Shown here: in pieces, positions 1-5,381 of the stretch | Position numbering within the stretch: position 1 is the first letter of the stretch | How the letters are laid out: each line of letters opens with the position of its first letter | DNA from: an uncultured Macromonas sp. | Lineage (GTDB): Bacteria; Pseudomonadota; Gammaproteobacteria; Burkholderiales; Burkholderiaceae | Assembly: GCA_946481585.1 (NCBI GenBank) | Contig: CAMLOF010000187.1 | Coordinates: 1 to 6,012, forward strand | DNA length: 6,012 nt | Reading direction: 5' to 3' | Made by a program: the position numbers and the translations under genes | The notes under the pieces: model-generated | Seen by the model: the letters and a program-made list of their open reading frames with translations, nothing else | Told to the model about the DNA's origin: nothing | Database searches by the model: none

Positions 1-9
1 AGCCAACGC

Positions 10-783
10 TCAGAGCATAGGCCGCATACTGCGCGCCGTCTCCTGCAGCACCGGCAACACGCGCTTGATGGCCGCCTCGCTGCTCTCGTTGTTCATCGGC
101 ATCGTGATGCTCAGCGCCCCCACCAGGCTGTCGTTGTGGTCGTACAGCGGCACGGCAATGCCTCGGTAATTCATCTCCAGCTGCTGCTCCGAGATATACC
201 AGCCCTGCGCCCGCGCCTGCTCCAGACACAGCCGCAACTGTGCTTTGTCCATCACCGTGTGCGATGTGTAGGGCCGCAGCGTCTGCGCAGCCAGCCAGTC
301 GTCCCAAACTGCAGGGCCCATCATTGCGATGATGACGATGCCAGCCGCCGTCACATGCGCCTGCACCCGCGAACCCAGCATGTAACCCGTGTTCATGTGC
401 CGGTGCGTGCCGCTGCGCGCAACGTACACCACATCGTCCTGGTCCAGCACCGCCACATAGGCCGTTTCGCCCGTGCCCGCCGTGACCCGCTGCAGATACG
501 GGTACACCGCGCGCGGCAGCCGGGCGGACTCCAGATACGCCTGGCCCAGCCGCAGGATGCGCGGCGTCAGCCAGAACAGCTTGCCGTCGGTGCCCACGTA
601 GCCCAGGTGCGCCAGCGTCAGCAGGTGGCGCCGCGCGGCGGTGCGCGTCAGGCCGCAGCGCTGCGCCGCCTGGCTCGCGGTCATGCGCGAATGCTCGGCG
701 TCGAAAGCCTCAATCACCGAGAGGCCTTTCTCCAGGCCAGCGATCCAGTCGCGGCGCTCCAGGTTGACGGGGGAAGGTAGCAT
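10..783 (-). CDS. IclR-family transcriptional regulator, PcaR/PcaU/PobR type
   Basis: A 257-residue regulator, normal length for IclR proteins. An N-terminal winged helix-turn-helix lies at about residues 15-78 (GLEKGLSVIEAF, then the recognition-helix region CGLTRTAARRHLLTL, then the wing). The C-terminal effector-binding domain runs from about 85 to 250 and ends with the typical RGIAVPLYDHNDSLVGALSI segment. The opening DWIAGLEKGLSVIEAF resembles regulators of protocatechuate and 4-hydroxybenzoate genes (PcaR, PcaU, PobR). It is divergent from the dehydratase pair and probably controls it in response to an aromatic or beta-ketoadipate-pathway metabolite (inference). Start choice: an in-frame ATG at 834 would add 17 residues, but that would place the 810-824 palindrome inside the gene and the extension (MRKGSIDERYQGFRSTH) looks non-conserved, so ATG at 783 is preferred. 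Neither start has a good Shine-Dalgarno sequence. Family is sure; the exact effector is unknown. Confidence 0.9.
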   Translation of the reverse strand: MLPSPVNLERRDWIAGLEKGLSVIEAFDAEHSRMTASQAAQRCGLTRTAARRHLLTLAHLGYVGTDGKLFWLTPRILRLGQAYLESARLPRAVYPYLQRVTAGTGETAYVAVLDQDDVVYVARSGTHRHMNTGYMLGSRVQAHVTAAGIVIIAMMGPAVWDDWLAAQTLRPYTSHTVMDKAQLRLCLEQARAQGWYISEQQLEMNYRGIAVPLYDHNDSLVGALSITMPMNNESSEAAIKRVLPVLQETARSMRPML

Positions 784-809
784 GTGAGTCGAGCGAAAAC
801 CCTGATAAC

Positions 810-824
810 GTTCGTCAATCGAAC
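810..824. promoter_or_regulatory. Operator-like palindrome GTTCG-N5-CGAAC
   Basis: This is a perfect 5-bp inverted repeat, GTTCGTCAATCGAAC. Read on the plus strand it matches 12 of 15 positions of the PcaR box of Pseudomonas putida as I recall it (GTTCGATAATCGCAC). It lies between the divergent IclR gene and the dehydratase pair, where an autoregulating IclR protein would be expected to bind. Binding is inferred, not shown. Confidence 0.6.
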
Positions 825-834
825 CCTTGCGCAT

Positions 835-848
835 GATTATCGTACGAT
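835..848. promoter_or_regulatory. Second operator-like site with palindrome ATCGTACGAT
   Basis: Positions 839-848 form a perfect 10-bp palindrome. On the minus strand 845-835 reads GTACGATAATC, matching 10 of the first 11 bases of the recalled PcaR box. Its start (845) is 21 bp, two helical turns, from the matching start (824) of the minus-strand half of the first site, which suggests same-face binding. GATTAT at 835-840 could also serve as a weak -10 for the plus-strand operon, but no convincing -35 is visible. Confidence 0.5.
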
Positions 849-904
849 GTGCGGTGGGCGTGGCGAGCCTTCAACGGGGCTGCGACGTACATTCGGTGGA
901 CGAT

Positions 905-908
905 GGAG
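905..908 (+). promoter_or_regulatory. Shine-Dalgarno site that sets the start of the HPPD-like gene
   Basis: GGAG lies 7 nt before the ATG at 916. It supports 916 as the start, although the reading frame stays open back to 784, through the operator region. Confidence 0.7.
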
Positions 909-915
909 CAACCAC

Positions 916-1830
916 ATGAGTGATTTTCTGACCAGGCCGCTCGACGGCCGCGAACCCCTGCAGGCATCGTTCAGCGACGCCGCCAACCCGGTCGGCCTCG
1001 ATGGCATCGAGTTCATCGAGTACGCCACCAACAAGCCCCAGGCCTTGGGCCAGGTGCTGGAGATGATGGGCTTCAGGCCCGTGGCGCGCCACCGCTCGCG
1101 CGAGGTGCTGCTGTACCGCCAGGGGCATTTGAATGTGGTGGTCAACGCCCACCCGGCCGAAGCCCACGCTGGCGGCCATGCGGGTGATGTGCCCCGCCTG
1201 TCGGCCATTGCCCTGCGCGTGCGCGACGCCCGTGCCGCCTACCACTACGTGCTGGAGCGCGGTGCCTGGGAGGTGCCCACCCACGCCGAGGTGATGGAGC
1301 TCAACATCCCCGCCATCCATGGCGCGGGCGGCAGCCGCATCTACTTCGTGGACCGGTACAAGGAATTCTCCATCTACGGTGTGGACTTCGTGCCCATTCC
1401 GTCCGTGGACCAGAACCCGCCTGCCACCGCAGGTATCCACTTCTTCGGCGTGGTGCAGTACATCGGGCCCGAGCGCAGCTACGACTGGATCGAGTTCTAC
1501 ACCGAGCTGTTCGGCGCGCGCCTCATCCCCGACGAAGAGCGCTTCGGCATCATGCCCAAGGGCAAGCTGATGGAGCTGCCTGCGCTCACGCCCGGCAACG
1601 AATTCATGCTGCAACTCATCGAGCCCGAGCCCAACGTGCTCGACGCCGACGAGCGACTGCAACGCATTGGCCTGGGCGTGCCGGACGTGCTCGAAGCTGT
1701 CAAGGACCTGCGCACGCTGGGCGTGGAGTTTGTGGAAACGCAGGCAGCGCACACCGAGCAGCGGGGCGCCATCACCAAGACCTACCTGGGTTCGGTGGTG
1801 TTCGAGCTGGTGCACAGCGAAAAGGCCTGA
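916..1830 (+). CDS. 4-hydroxyphenylpyruvate dioxygenase-like (VOC) protein; QuiC C-terminal-domain homologue
   Basis: A 304-residue protein with two VOC (glyoxalase/dioxygenase) halves. The first, about 25-160, opens with NPVGLDGIEFIEYAT and has HRSREVLLYRQG, both typical of HPPD. The second is about 172-300. Of the three HPPD iron ligands, His175 (GIHFFG) and Glu297 (VVFELV) are present, but the expected second His (in the 'QHIA' stretch) aligns with Arg250 (LQRIGLG). The C-terminal extension that closes the HPPD active site (FG.GN motif) is absent. True tyrosine-pathway HPPD activity is therefore unlikely. In Pseudomonas-type QuiC a domain like this is fused behind the 3-dehydroshikimate dehydratase barrel; here it is a separate gene just before that barrel, with 3 nt between them. 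Likely role: partner or stabilising subunit of the dehydratase (inference). It is easily misannotated as hpd. Confidence 0.85.
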   Translation: MSDFLTRPLDGREPLQASFSDAANPVGLDGIEFIEYATNKPQALGQVLEMMGFRPVARHRSREVLLYRQGHLNVVVNAHPAEAHAGGHAGDVPRLSAIALRVRDARAAYHYVLERGAWEVPTHAEVMELNIPAIHGAGGSRIYFVDRYKEFSIYGVDFVPIPSVDQNPPATAGIHFFGVVQYIGPERSYDWIEFYTELFGARLIPDEERFGIMPKGKLMELPALTPGNEFMLQLIEPEPNVLDADERLQRIGLGVPDVLEAVKDLRTLGVEFVETQAAHTEQRGAITKTYLGSVVFELVHSEKA

Positions 1831-1833
1831 GCG

Positions 1834-2742
1834 ATGGAAGCGCAACGCAGAACGGCGCAGGCCATCGGCTCCTTCGGCATGGACACCATCACGCTGGCGG
1901 GCCCTCTGGAGGCCAAGCTGGCGGCCATGAAGGACGCGGGCTTCTCGCAGGTCATGCTCAAGGCCAACGACATCGTCGGCCACCCGGGTGGCGTGAAGGC
2001 CGCCGTGCAGGCGGTGCGCGACAGCGGGCTGCGCGGCACGGGCTTTCAGGTGCTGCGCGACTTTGAAGGCCTCAGCGGCCACCTGCACCACTACAAGGTG
2101 GACATTGCCAAGTCCATGCTGGAGATGTGCGCCGCACTGGAATGCAAGGTGCTGCTGGTGTGTTCGTCCACCTCGGCGCACGCCAGCCAGGACCTCGATC
2201 ACATCGCGCGCGATCTGCGCAAGCTGGCCATGCTGGCCATTCCCTACGGCATCAAGATCGCCTACGAGGCGCTGTCCTGGGGGCGTACCGTCAACGAGTT
2301 CACCACCGCGTGGGACGTGGTGTGCCGGGCCGACTGCCCCAACCTGGGCATGGGCATCGACTCGTTCCACATCTTTGCCGCCAAGACGCCGCTGGAAGAG
2401 ATCGACTACCTTGACCCGTCAAAGATCTTCCTGGTGCAGCTGGCCGACTTCATGTGGCAGGAAACCAAGACCTTTGAAGAGCGCATGACCACCGCGCGCA
2501 CCTTCCGCGTGTTCCCGGGCGAAGGGGTGCACAGCGAGCAACTGGTGGACCTGGTCTTGAAGCTCGACGCATTGGGCTACGCGGGCGACTACAGTTTCGA
2601 GGTCTTCAACGACGACTACGTGCAGATGCCCTTGCCCTTCGTGGCCGAGCGTGCGCGCAAGTCGGCGCTTTGGCTGGCCGAGGACGTGTTGCAGACGTCT
2701 GTGCCGCTGCCCAACCAGATGCGCTTGAAGGGTTCGCGCTGA
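1834..2742 (+). CDS. quiC: Putative 3-dehydroshikimate dehydratase, TIM-barrel (sugar phosphate isomerase/epimerase) subunit
   Basis: A 302-residue xylose-isomerase-like TIM barrel. It carries the Glu-Asp-Gln-Glu metal set of bacterial QuiC dehydratases: Glu145 (KIAYEALSWGR), Asp176 with His179 (GIDSFHIF), Gln202 (LVQLADF) and Glu256 (YSFEVFND). The FPGEG loop is at 227-231. The expected reaction is 3-dehydroshikimate to protocatechuate plus water, in the cytoplasm, feeding the beta-ketoadipate pathway. The start at ATG 1834 has AAAGG at 1821-1825, inside the end of the upstream gene, and lies 3 nt after its stop, so the two are co-transcribed and probably translationally coupled. Unlike fused QuiC, there is no HPPD-like C-terminal domain; that domain is the upstream gene. 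A generic sugar-phosphate isomerase role is the alternative, but the AYEALSWGR and EVFND blocks and the neighbours favour the dehydratase. Confidence 0.82.
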   Translation: MEAQRRTAQAIGSFGMDTITLAGPLEAKLAAMKDAGFSQVMLKANDIVGHPGGVKAAVQAVRDSGLRGTGFQVLRDFEGLSGHLHHYKVDIAKSMLEMCAALECKVLLVCSSTSAHASQDLDHIARDLRKLAMLAIPYGIKIAYEALSWGRTVNEFTTAWDVVCRADCPNLGMGIDSFHIFAAKTPLEEIDYLDPSKIFLVQLADFMWQETKTFEERMTTARTFRVFPGEGVHSEQLVDLVLKLDALGYAGDYSFEVFNDDYVQMPLPFVAERARKSALWLAEDVLQTSVPLPNQMRLKGSR

Positions 2743-2777
2743 ACGGAGCGCAGCGCAGGGCGTTATGACTCAGAGGC

Positions 2778-2826
2778 TGAGAGCATCCCAGGCCCCTGTC
2801 GGCATCCGGCGTTCGCGGAGAAACGG
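2778..2826 (+). repeat. 49-bp direct repeat, copy A
   Basis: Matches 3442-3490 in 47 of 49 positions (differences at 2783 and 2792). Shared core: CTGTCGGCATCCGGCGTTCG then CGGAGAAACGG. It is followed by GTTTC at 2839-2843, which can pair with GAAAC at 2820-2824, so like copy B it runs into a hairpin, but with a longer loop and no T-run. Confidence 0.9.
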
Positions 2827-2861
2827 GGGGCGGGCCGTGTTTCACTCCATGTATGTGGGCA

Positions 2862-3104
2862 GCCAAGGCGTGTGCGCCCAGGCGCTGGCGCTTCAACGAG
2901 GTGGCCGGTGCTGCGCCCCGGCTGCTCTGCGATGCTCGATGCCGTGGCCACGCGGCAGAAACTCCCTACACGTTTCTGGCGAAACGTTCCGGTCGAACAT
3001 CTGCCGCAAGCCAGTTACGAAGCGCGCTGCGCGCGCAGGCCACGGCCTCTGCGCTTCTCGACACCTCGTGAGGCGCGCCAGCGCCTGGGCGCGCACGCCT
3101 TGGC
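2862..3104. repeat. Structured palindromic element I (about 240 bp)
   Basis: The outer arms 2862-2891 and 3075-3104 are inverted repeats matching 29 of 30 bases, so the whole segment can fold on itself. An inner perfect 9-bp inverted repeat pairs GCCGTGGCC (2941-2949) with GGCCACGGC (3038-3046). Inside is a core (about 2952-3036) that includes a hairpin ACGTTTC-TGGC-GAAACGT at 2970-2987. The same core occurs inverted in element II. There is no coding potential and no T-run. Function unknown; it may be a dispersed repeat of Comamonadaceae genomes. Confidence 0.75.
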
Positions 3105-3188
3105 AGAAGCAGGGTTGGCACGCCACTAGTGGCGCTTGGTCACCAATGGCGTGACCCTGGCACCGTTGGTGCGCCACTGTGCTGGCTG
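3105..3188. repeat. Spacer between the two elements, with its own palindromes
   Basis: Contains the perfect 14-bp palindrome CGCCACTAGTGGCG (3121-3134). It also has a hairpin GGTCAC (3138-3143) / GTGACC (3151-3156), enclosed by AGTGGCGC (3128-3135) / GCGCCACT (3171-3178). The 3128-3135 arm can pair in either structure. No gene. Confidence 0.6.
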
Positions 3189-3424
3189 GCTGCGGCAGGC
3201 CTGACTCTGCGGGAGCGATTTCTGTGGCGGCTGTGGCCACCTGTCTGGGGCCGGGCGCGCGCAGCGCGCTTCGTCAACAGTCTTGCGGCGGCTGTTTGAA
3301 CGGAGCGCTGCAAGCGCGCAGTGAGTTCCGCCGCACCGGCCCCAGACAGGTGGACGCAGCGGAGTCGGCGCCTTGGCGCCGACCGCCACAGTATGAGCCC
3401 CCGCAGAGTCAGGCCTGTTGCAGC
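3189..3424. repeat. Structured palindromic element II (about 236 bp), inverted relative to element I
   Basis: Three nested perfect inverted repeats: CAGGCCTGACTCTGCGGG 3196-3213 with 3400-3417 (18 bp); CTGTGGCGG 3222-3230 with 3383-3391 (9 bp); and CCACCTGTCTGGGGCCGG 3237-3254 with 3336-3353 (18 bp). The outer ends add GCTGC/GCAGC after two mismatches. The right side carries an extra perfect 9+2+9 hairpin at 3364-3383. The central region 3255-3334, read in reverse, resembles 2952-3036 of element I; its last 20 bases (ACGAAGCGCGCTGCGCGCGC) are identical. Strong folding potential as single-stranded DNA or RNA; function unknown. Confidence 0.8.
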
Positions 3425-3441
3425 TGGCGAGGTCCATGAAA

Positions 3442-3490
3442 TGAGAACATCCCAGTCCCCTGTCGGCATCCGGCGTTCGCGGAGAAACGG
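3442..3490 (+). repeat. 49-bp direct repeat, copy B
   Basis: Same sequence and orientation as 2778-2826 apart from two substitutions (3447 and 3456), at an offset of 664 bp. Its end overlaps the left arm of the terminator-like hairpin at 3482-3513. Confidence 0.9.
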
Positions 3491-3513
3491 ATTCTGTTTC
3501 TCATGAGTTTTTT
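3482..3513 (+). terminator. Possible rho-independent terminator, plus strand
   Basis: A perfect 7-bp stem GAGAAAC (3482-3488) / GTTTCTC (3496-3502) with a 7-nt loop is followed, after 5 nt, by six T (3508-3513). It would end plus-strand transcripts coming from the dehydratase pair and the repeat block, just before the convergent transporter gene. The stem is AT-rich and the T-run is slightly offset, so strength is uncertain. Confidence 0.45.
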
Positions 3514-3553
3514 GGGCGTGGTGAGCGGGCATGAGCAAAAGACTCTCAGCCTC

Positions 3554-4423
3554 TTAGCCCTGCTTCACCCGCACACCCAGGCCGCCACACAGCGCTATGA
3601 GCGCAATGCCGATGACCGTCCAGCGGTCGGGCGTGTGCCCGAACACCAGCCAACCCGCCAGCGTGGCAAACGCGATCTGCGTGTACATGTAGGGCGTGAG
3701 CCGCGAAGCAGGCGCCTGGTGGTAGGCCTGGATGAGCAGGTAGTGGCCCAGCGAGCCAAAGAAGCCCAGCAGCGCGGCCAGGGCCCACAGCGTCCAGTCG
3801 GTCATGGGGGCCCAGCCCCAGGGAAGCACCGCCGTGCAACCCGCCAGGCCGATGACGCCTGTGTAGAAATGCATGGCGCCCGGATCTTCGGTGCGCACCA
3901 TGCGGCTGGTCATGATCTGGTAGGCCGCGTTGATCAGCACCAGTACCAGGGGCAGCAGCAATTCGCCCCGAAAGTCGCTGCCCTTGGGCCGGATGACGAT
4001 CAGCGCGCCGATCAGACCGCCTGCCACCAGCACCCAGGTCAAAGGGGAAATGCGCTCGCGCAGCATGAGCGCGGCCAGCAGCGTCACCACCAGGGGAATG
4101 AGCATCATGATGGCGGTGAATTCACCCACCGGCACGTGCTGCAGCGTGATGAAGGCCACCGCGCTGGATGTGAGCATGAGCAGCCCGCGCGCCAGTTGCC
4201 AGCCCGGCGCATGCATGCGCAAAAGCTGGCGGCCCTGCTGGGGCCAGAGCAGCGCCGTGGTCATCACCGTCTGGGTGACGTAGCGCATCCACACCGCCAT
4301 GATCACCGGCACCAGCGGCCCGACGTATTGCGACGTGGTGTCGAGCAGGGCAAAACACAGCGTGGCGCAAACCACGAGGGTGATGCCCCGGACGGGGTGG
4401 GTGTGGGCTGGTGCGGGGGGCAA
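3554..4423 (-). CDS. DMT-superfamily (EamA) inner-membrane transporter, TTG start
   Basis: A 289-residue protein with about ten hydrophobic segments (roughly 12-30, 37-60, 78-96, 101-120, 127-144, 156-172, 184-200, 209-228, 243-262, 268-284), arranged as two five-helix EamA repeats. Family hallmarks are the LRERISPLTWVLVAGGLIGA loop-helix and the YMYTQIAFATLAGWLVFG stretch of the second repeat. The start codon is TTG at 4423-4421, only 4 nt after the dehydrogenase TGA. An in-frame stop lies just upstream, and the next possible start (GTG, residue 17) would cut into the first helix. There is no clear Shine-Dalgarno sequence, so translation probably depends on re-initiation after the dehydrogenase. 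Substrate cannot be read from sequence. Context suggests a shikimate-pathway or aromatic compound, or metabolite efflux (inference). Confidence 0.87.
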   Translation of the reverse strand: MPPAPAHTHPVRGITLVVCATLCFALLDTTSQYVGPLVPVIMAVWMRYVTQTVMTTALLWPQQGRQLLRMHAPGWQLARGLLMLTSSAVAFITLQHVPVGEFTAIMMLIPLVVTLLAALMLRERISPLTWVLVAGGLIGALIVIRPKGSDFRGELLLPLVLVLINAAYQIMTSRMVRTEDPGAMHFYTGVIGLAGCTAVLPWGWAPMTDWTLWALAALLGFFGSLGHYLLIQAYHQAPASRLTPYMYTQIAFATLAGWLVFGHTPDRWTVIGIALIALCGGLGVRVKQG

Positions 4424-4427
4424 GAGG

Positions 4428-5261
4428 TCAGTAGCTCAGGCGTGCGACCGACCGCAGCACATCTGCGGACGTGGTCGGAAACCCGAAGTATTCCAGATAA
4501 GCGGGAATTTGTTCGAACAGCATGTCAGAACCCACTTGAACCCTGCAACCTCTGGCCTGCGCTGCGGTGAGGAAGGCGGTCATCTCGGTCTTCATCACCA
4601 CCTCGCCCACGAAGGTGCTGGGCGCCAGACGGGAGACGTCCAGCGGCAGTGGGTCGCCTTCGTTCATGCCCATGGGGGTGGCGTTCACCACGAGGTCGAA
4701 ACCTGCCGGATCGTTGCTGCCGGTGCGCACGTCAATGGCGGGGTACTGGCCCTTGAGCCGTTGGCCCAGCGCTTCGGCAGACGCGGTGTTCACGTCGTAA
4801 AGGCTGATGGCCGCGATGCCCGCGCCCGCCAGCGAAGCGGCAATGGCGCAGCCCACGCCGCCGCTGCCCACCACCAGCACGCGCGCACCTTGCAGTTCCA
4901 GGCCTTTGCGGCGTACACCGCGCACAAAGCCCTCGCCGTCGAACATGTCGCCCACCAGGCGGCCGTCTTCAGTGCGCTTGACGGCGTTGCAGGCGCCAGC
5001 CACCTTGACGGTGGGAGTGACCTCGTCCAGCAGACCCACGGTGGTGACCTTGTGGGGCATGGTGATGAGCGCGCCACGGATGTTGGTCAGGTTGAAGACC
5101 GAGCGCAGCAGTTCGGGGTAGGCCTCGGGCTTGCAGCCCATGGGCACCACCACCGCGTTGACCCCGATGGATTCGAAATAGGGGTTGTAGATCATCGGCG
5201 ACTTGAACGTGTGCGTCGGGTAGCCGATGTGGGCGATGATTTCGGTGTTGCCGTTGATCAT
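4428..5261 (-). CDS. Shikimate/quinate dehydrogenase-like oxidoreductase, probably NAD-dependent and catabolic
   Basis: A 277-residue AroE-family protein of normal length. The N-terminal substrate domain has the catalytic pair Lys71 (TMPHK) and Asp108 (MFDGEGF), plus Asn92 (ACNAV). The Rossmann motif is GSGGVG at 132-137. The C-terminal substrate motif is GSDMLFEQ (244-251). Two features differ from biosynthetic AroE. After beta-2, the NADP signature NRTxxR is replaced by DVNTAS (Asp156), as in NAD-using enzymes. In the substrate SxS motif the first Ser is replaced (TFKSP: Phe19, Ser21). Both suggest a catabolic enzyme oxidising shikimate, quinate or a related compound to the 3-dehydro product used by the dehydratase pair (inference). 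ATG 5261 is used; the upstream Shine-Dalgarno is weak. It is first gene of an operon with the DMT transporter, with a PcaR-box-like site about 90 nt upstream. Confidence 0.88.
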   Translation of the reverse strand: MINGNTEIIAHIGYPTHTFKSPMIYNPYFESIGVNAVVVPMGCKPEAYPELLRSVFNLTNIRGALITMPHKVTTVGLLDEVTPTVKVAGACNAVKRTEDGRLVGDMFDGEGFVRGVRRKGLELQGARVLVVGSGGVGCAIAASLAGAGIAAISLYDVNTASAEALGQRLKGQYPAIDVRTGSNDPAGFDLVVNATPMGMNEGDPLPLDVSRLAPSTFVGEVVMKTEMTAFLTAAQARGCRVQVGSDMLFEQIPAYLEYFGFPTTSADVLRSVARLSY

Positions 5262-5352
5262 GGTCTTGAGTCCGTTGGCGACAGTGCAGAGGAAACGTGC
5301 GCAAATGTAGGGCCGAAGCCTGCCCCGCCGCAGTACCTGAGTGGTATGCGGC

Positions 5353-5367
5353 GTGCGATGATCGATC
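5353..5367 (-). promoter_or_regulatory. PcaR-box-like operator upstream of the dehydrogenase operon
   Basis: The minus strand reads GATCGATCATCGCAC, matching 13 of 15 bases of the P. putida PcaR box as I recall it (GTTCGATAATCGCAC). It lies 92-106 nt before the dehydrogenase ATG in the same orientation. This suggests control by the IclR regulator encoded at 10-783 or a paralogue. Known PcaR sites overlap the -10/-35 of activated promoters; no independent strong promoter is visible here. Binding is inferred. Confidence 0.5.
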
Positions 5368-5381
5368 TGTTTTGTGCGCTG

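Larger units (their letters stand above)
2743..3553. other. Gene-free block rich in inverted and direct repeats
   Basis: About 0.8 kb lie between two convergent genes (stops at 2742 and 3554). Open frames here are short, overlap on both strands, carry no recognisable domain and are Arg/Ala/Pro-rich, as expected from GC-rich palindromic DNA. In order the block holds direct repeat A, structured element I, a spacer with palindromes, structured element II in inverse orientation, and direct repeat B running into a terminator-like hairpin. No transposase or integrase remnant is visible. Confidence 0.75.

Noticed and set aside
784..915. N-terminal extension of the HPPD-like protein back to 784
   Set aside because: Family similarity starts shortly after the ATG at 916, which has a good GGAG, and the extension would run through the operator palindromes.
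871..2370. 500-codon open frame on the minus strand opposite the dehydratase pair
   Set aside because: Its sequence is low-complexity, rich in His, Arg, Ala and Val, with no family motif. The plus-strand frames have clear enzyme motifs. It is the usual antisense artefact of GC-rich coding DNA.
2736..2756. Terminator directly after the dehydratase stop
   Set aside because: GCGCTG (2736-2741) can pair with CAGCGC (2751-2756), but no T-run follows and the stem includes the last codon and most of the stop. CTCAG-AGG-CTGAG at 2769-2781 also lacks T's.
2765..3538. Several 60-130 codon frames in the repeat block
   Set aside because: They overlap on both strands, are Arg/Ala/Pro-rich, lack convincing ribosome sites, and follow the inverted repeats. 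Best explained as palindromic non-coding DNA.
2743..3553. CRISPR array, integron attC array or insertion sequence
   Set aside because: There are only two direct-repeat copies 664 bp apart with no spacer periodicity, no cas or integrase gene, and no transposase fragment.
3503..4570. 355-codon plus-strand frame opposite the DMT transporter
   Set aside because: Arg/His/Gln-rich shadow of a clear ten-helix membrane protein on the other strand.
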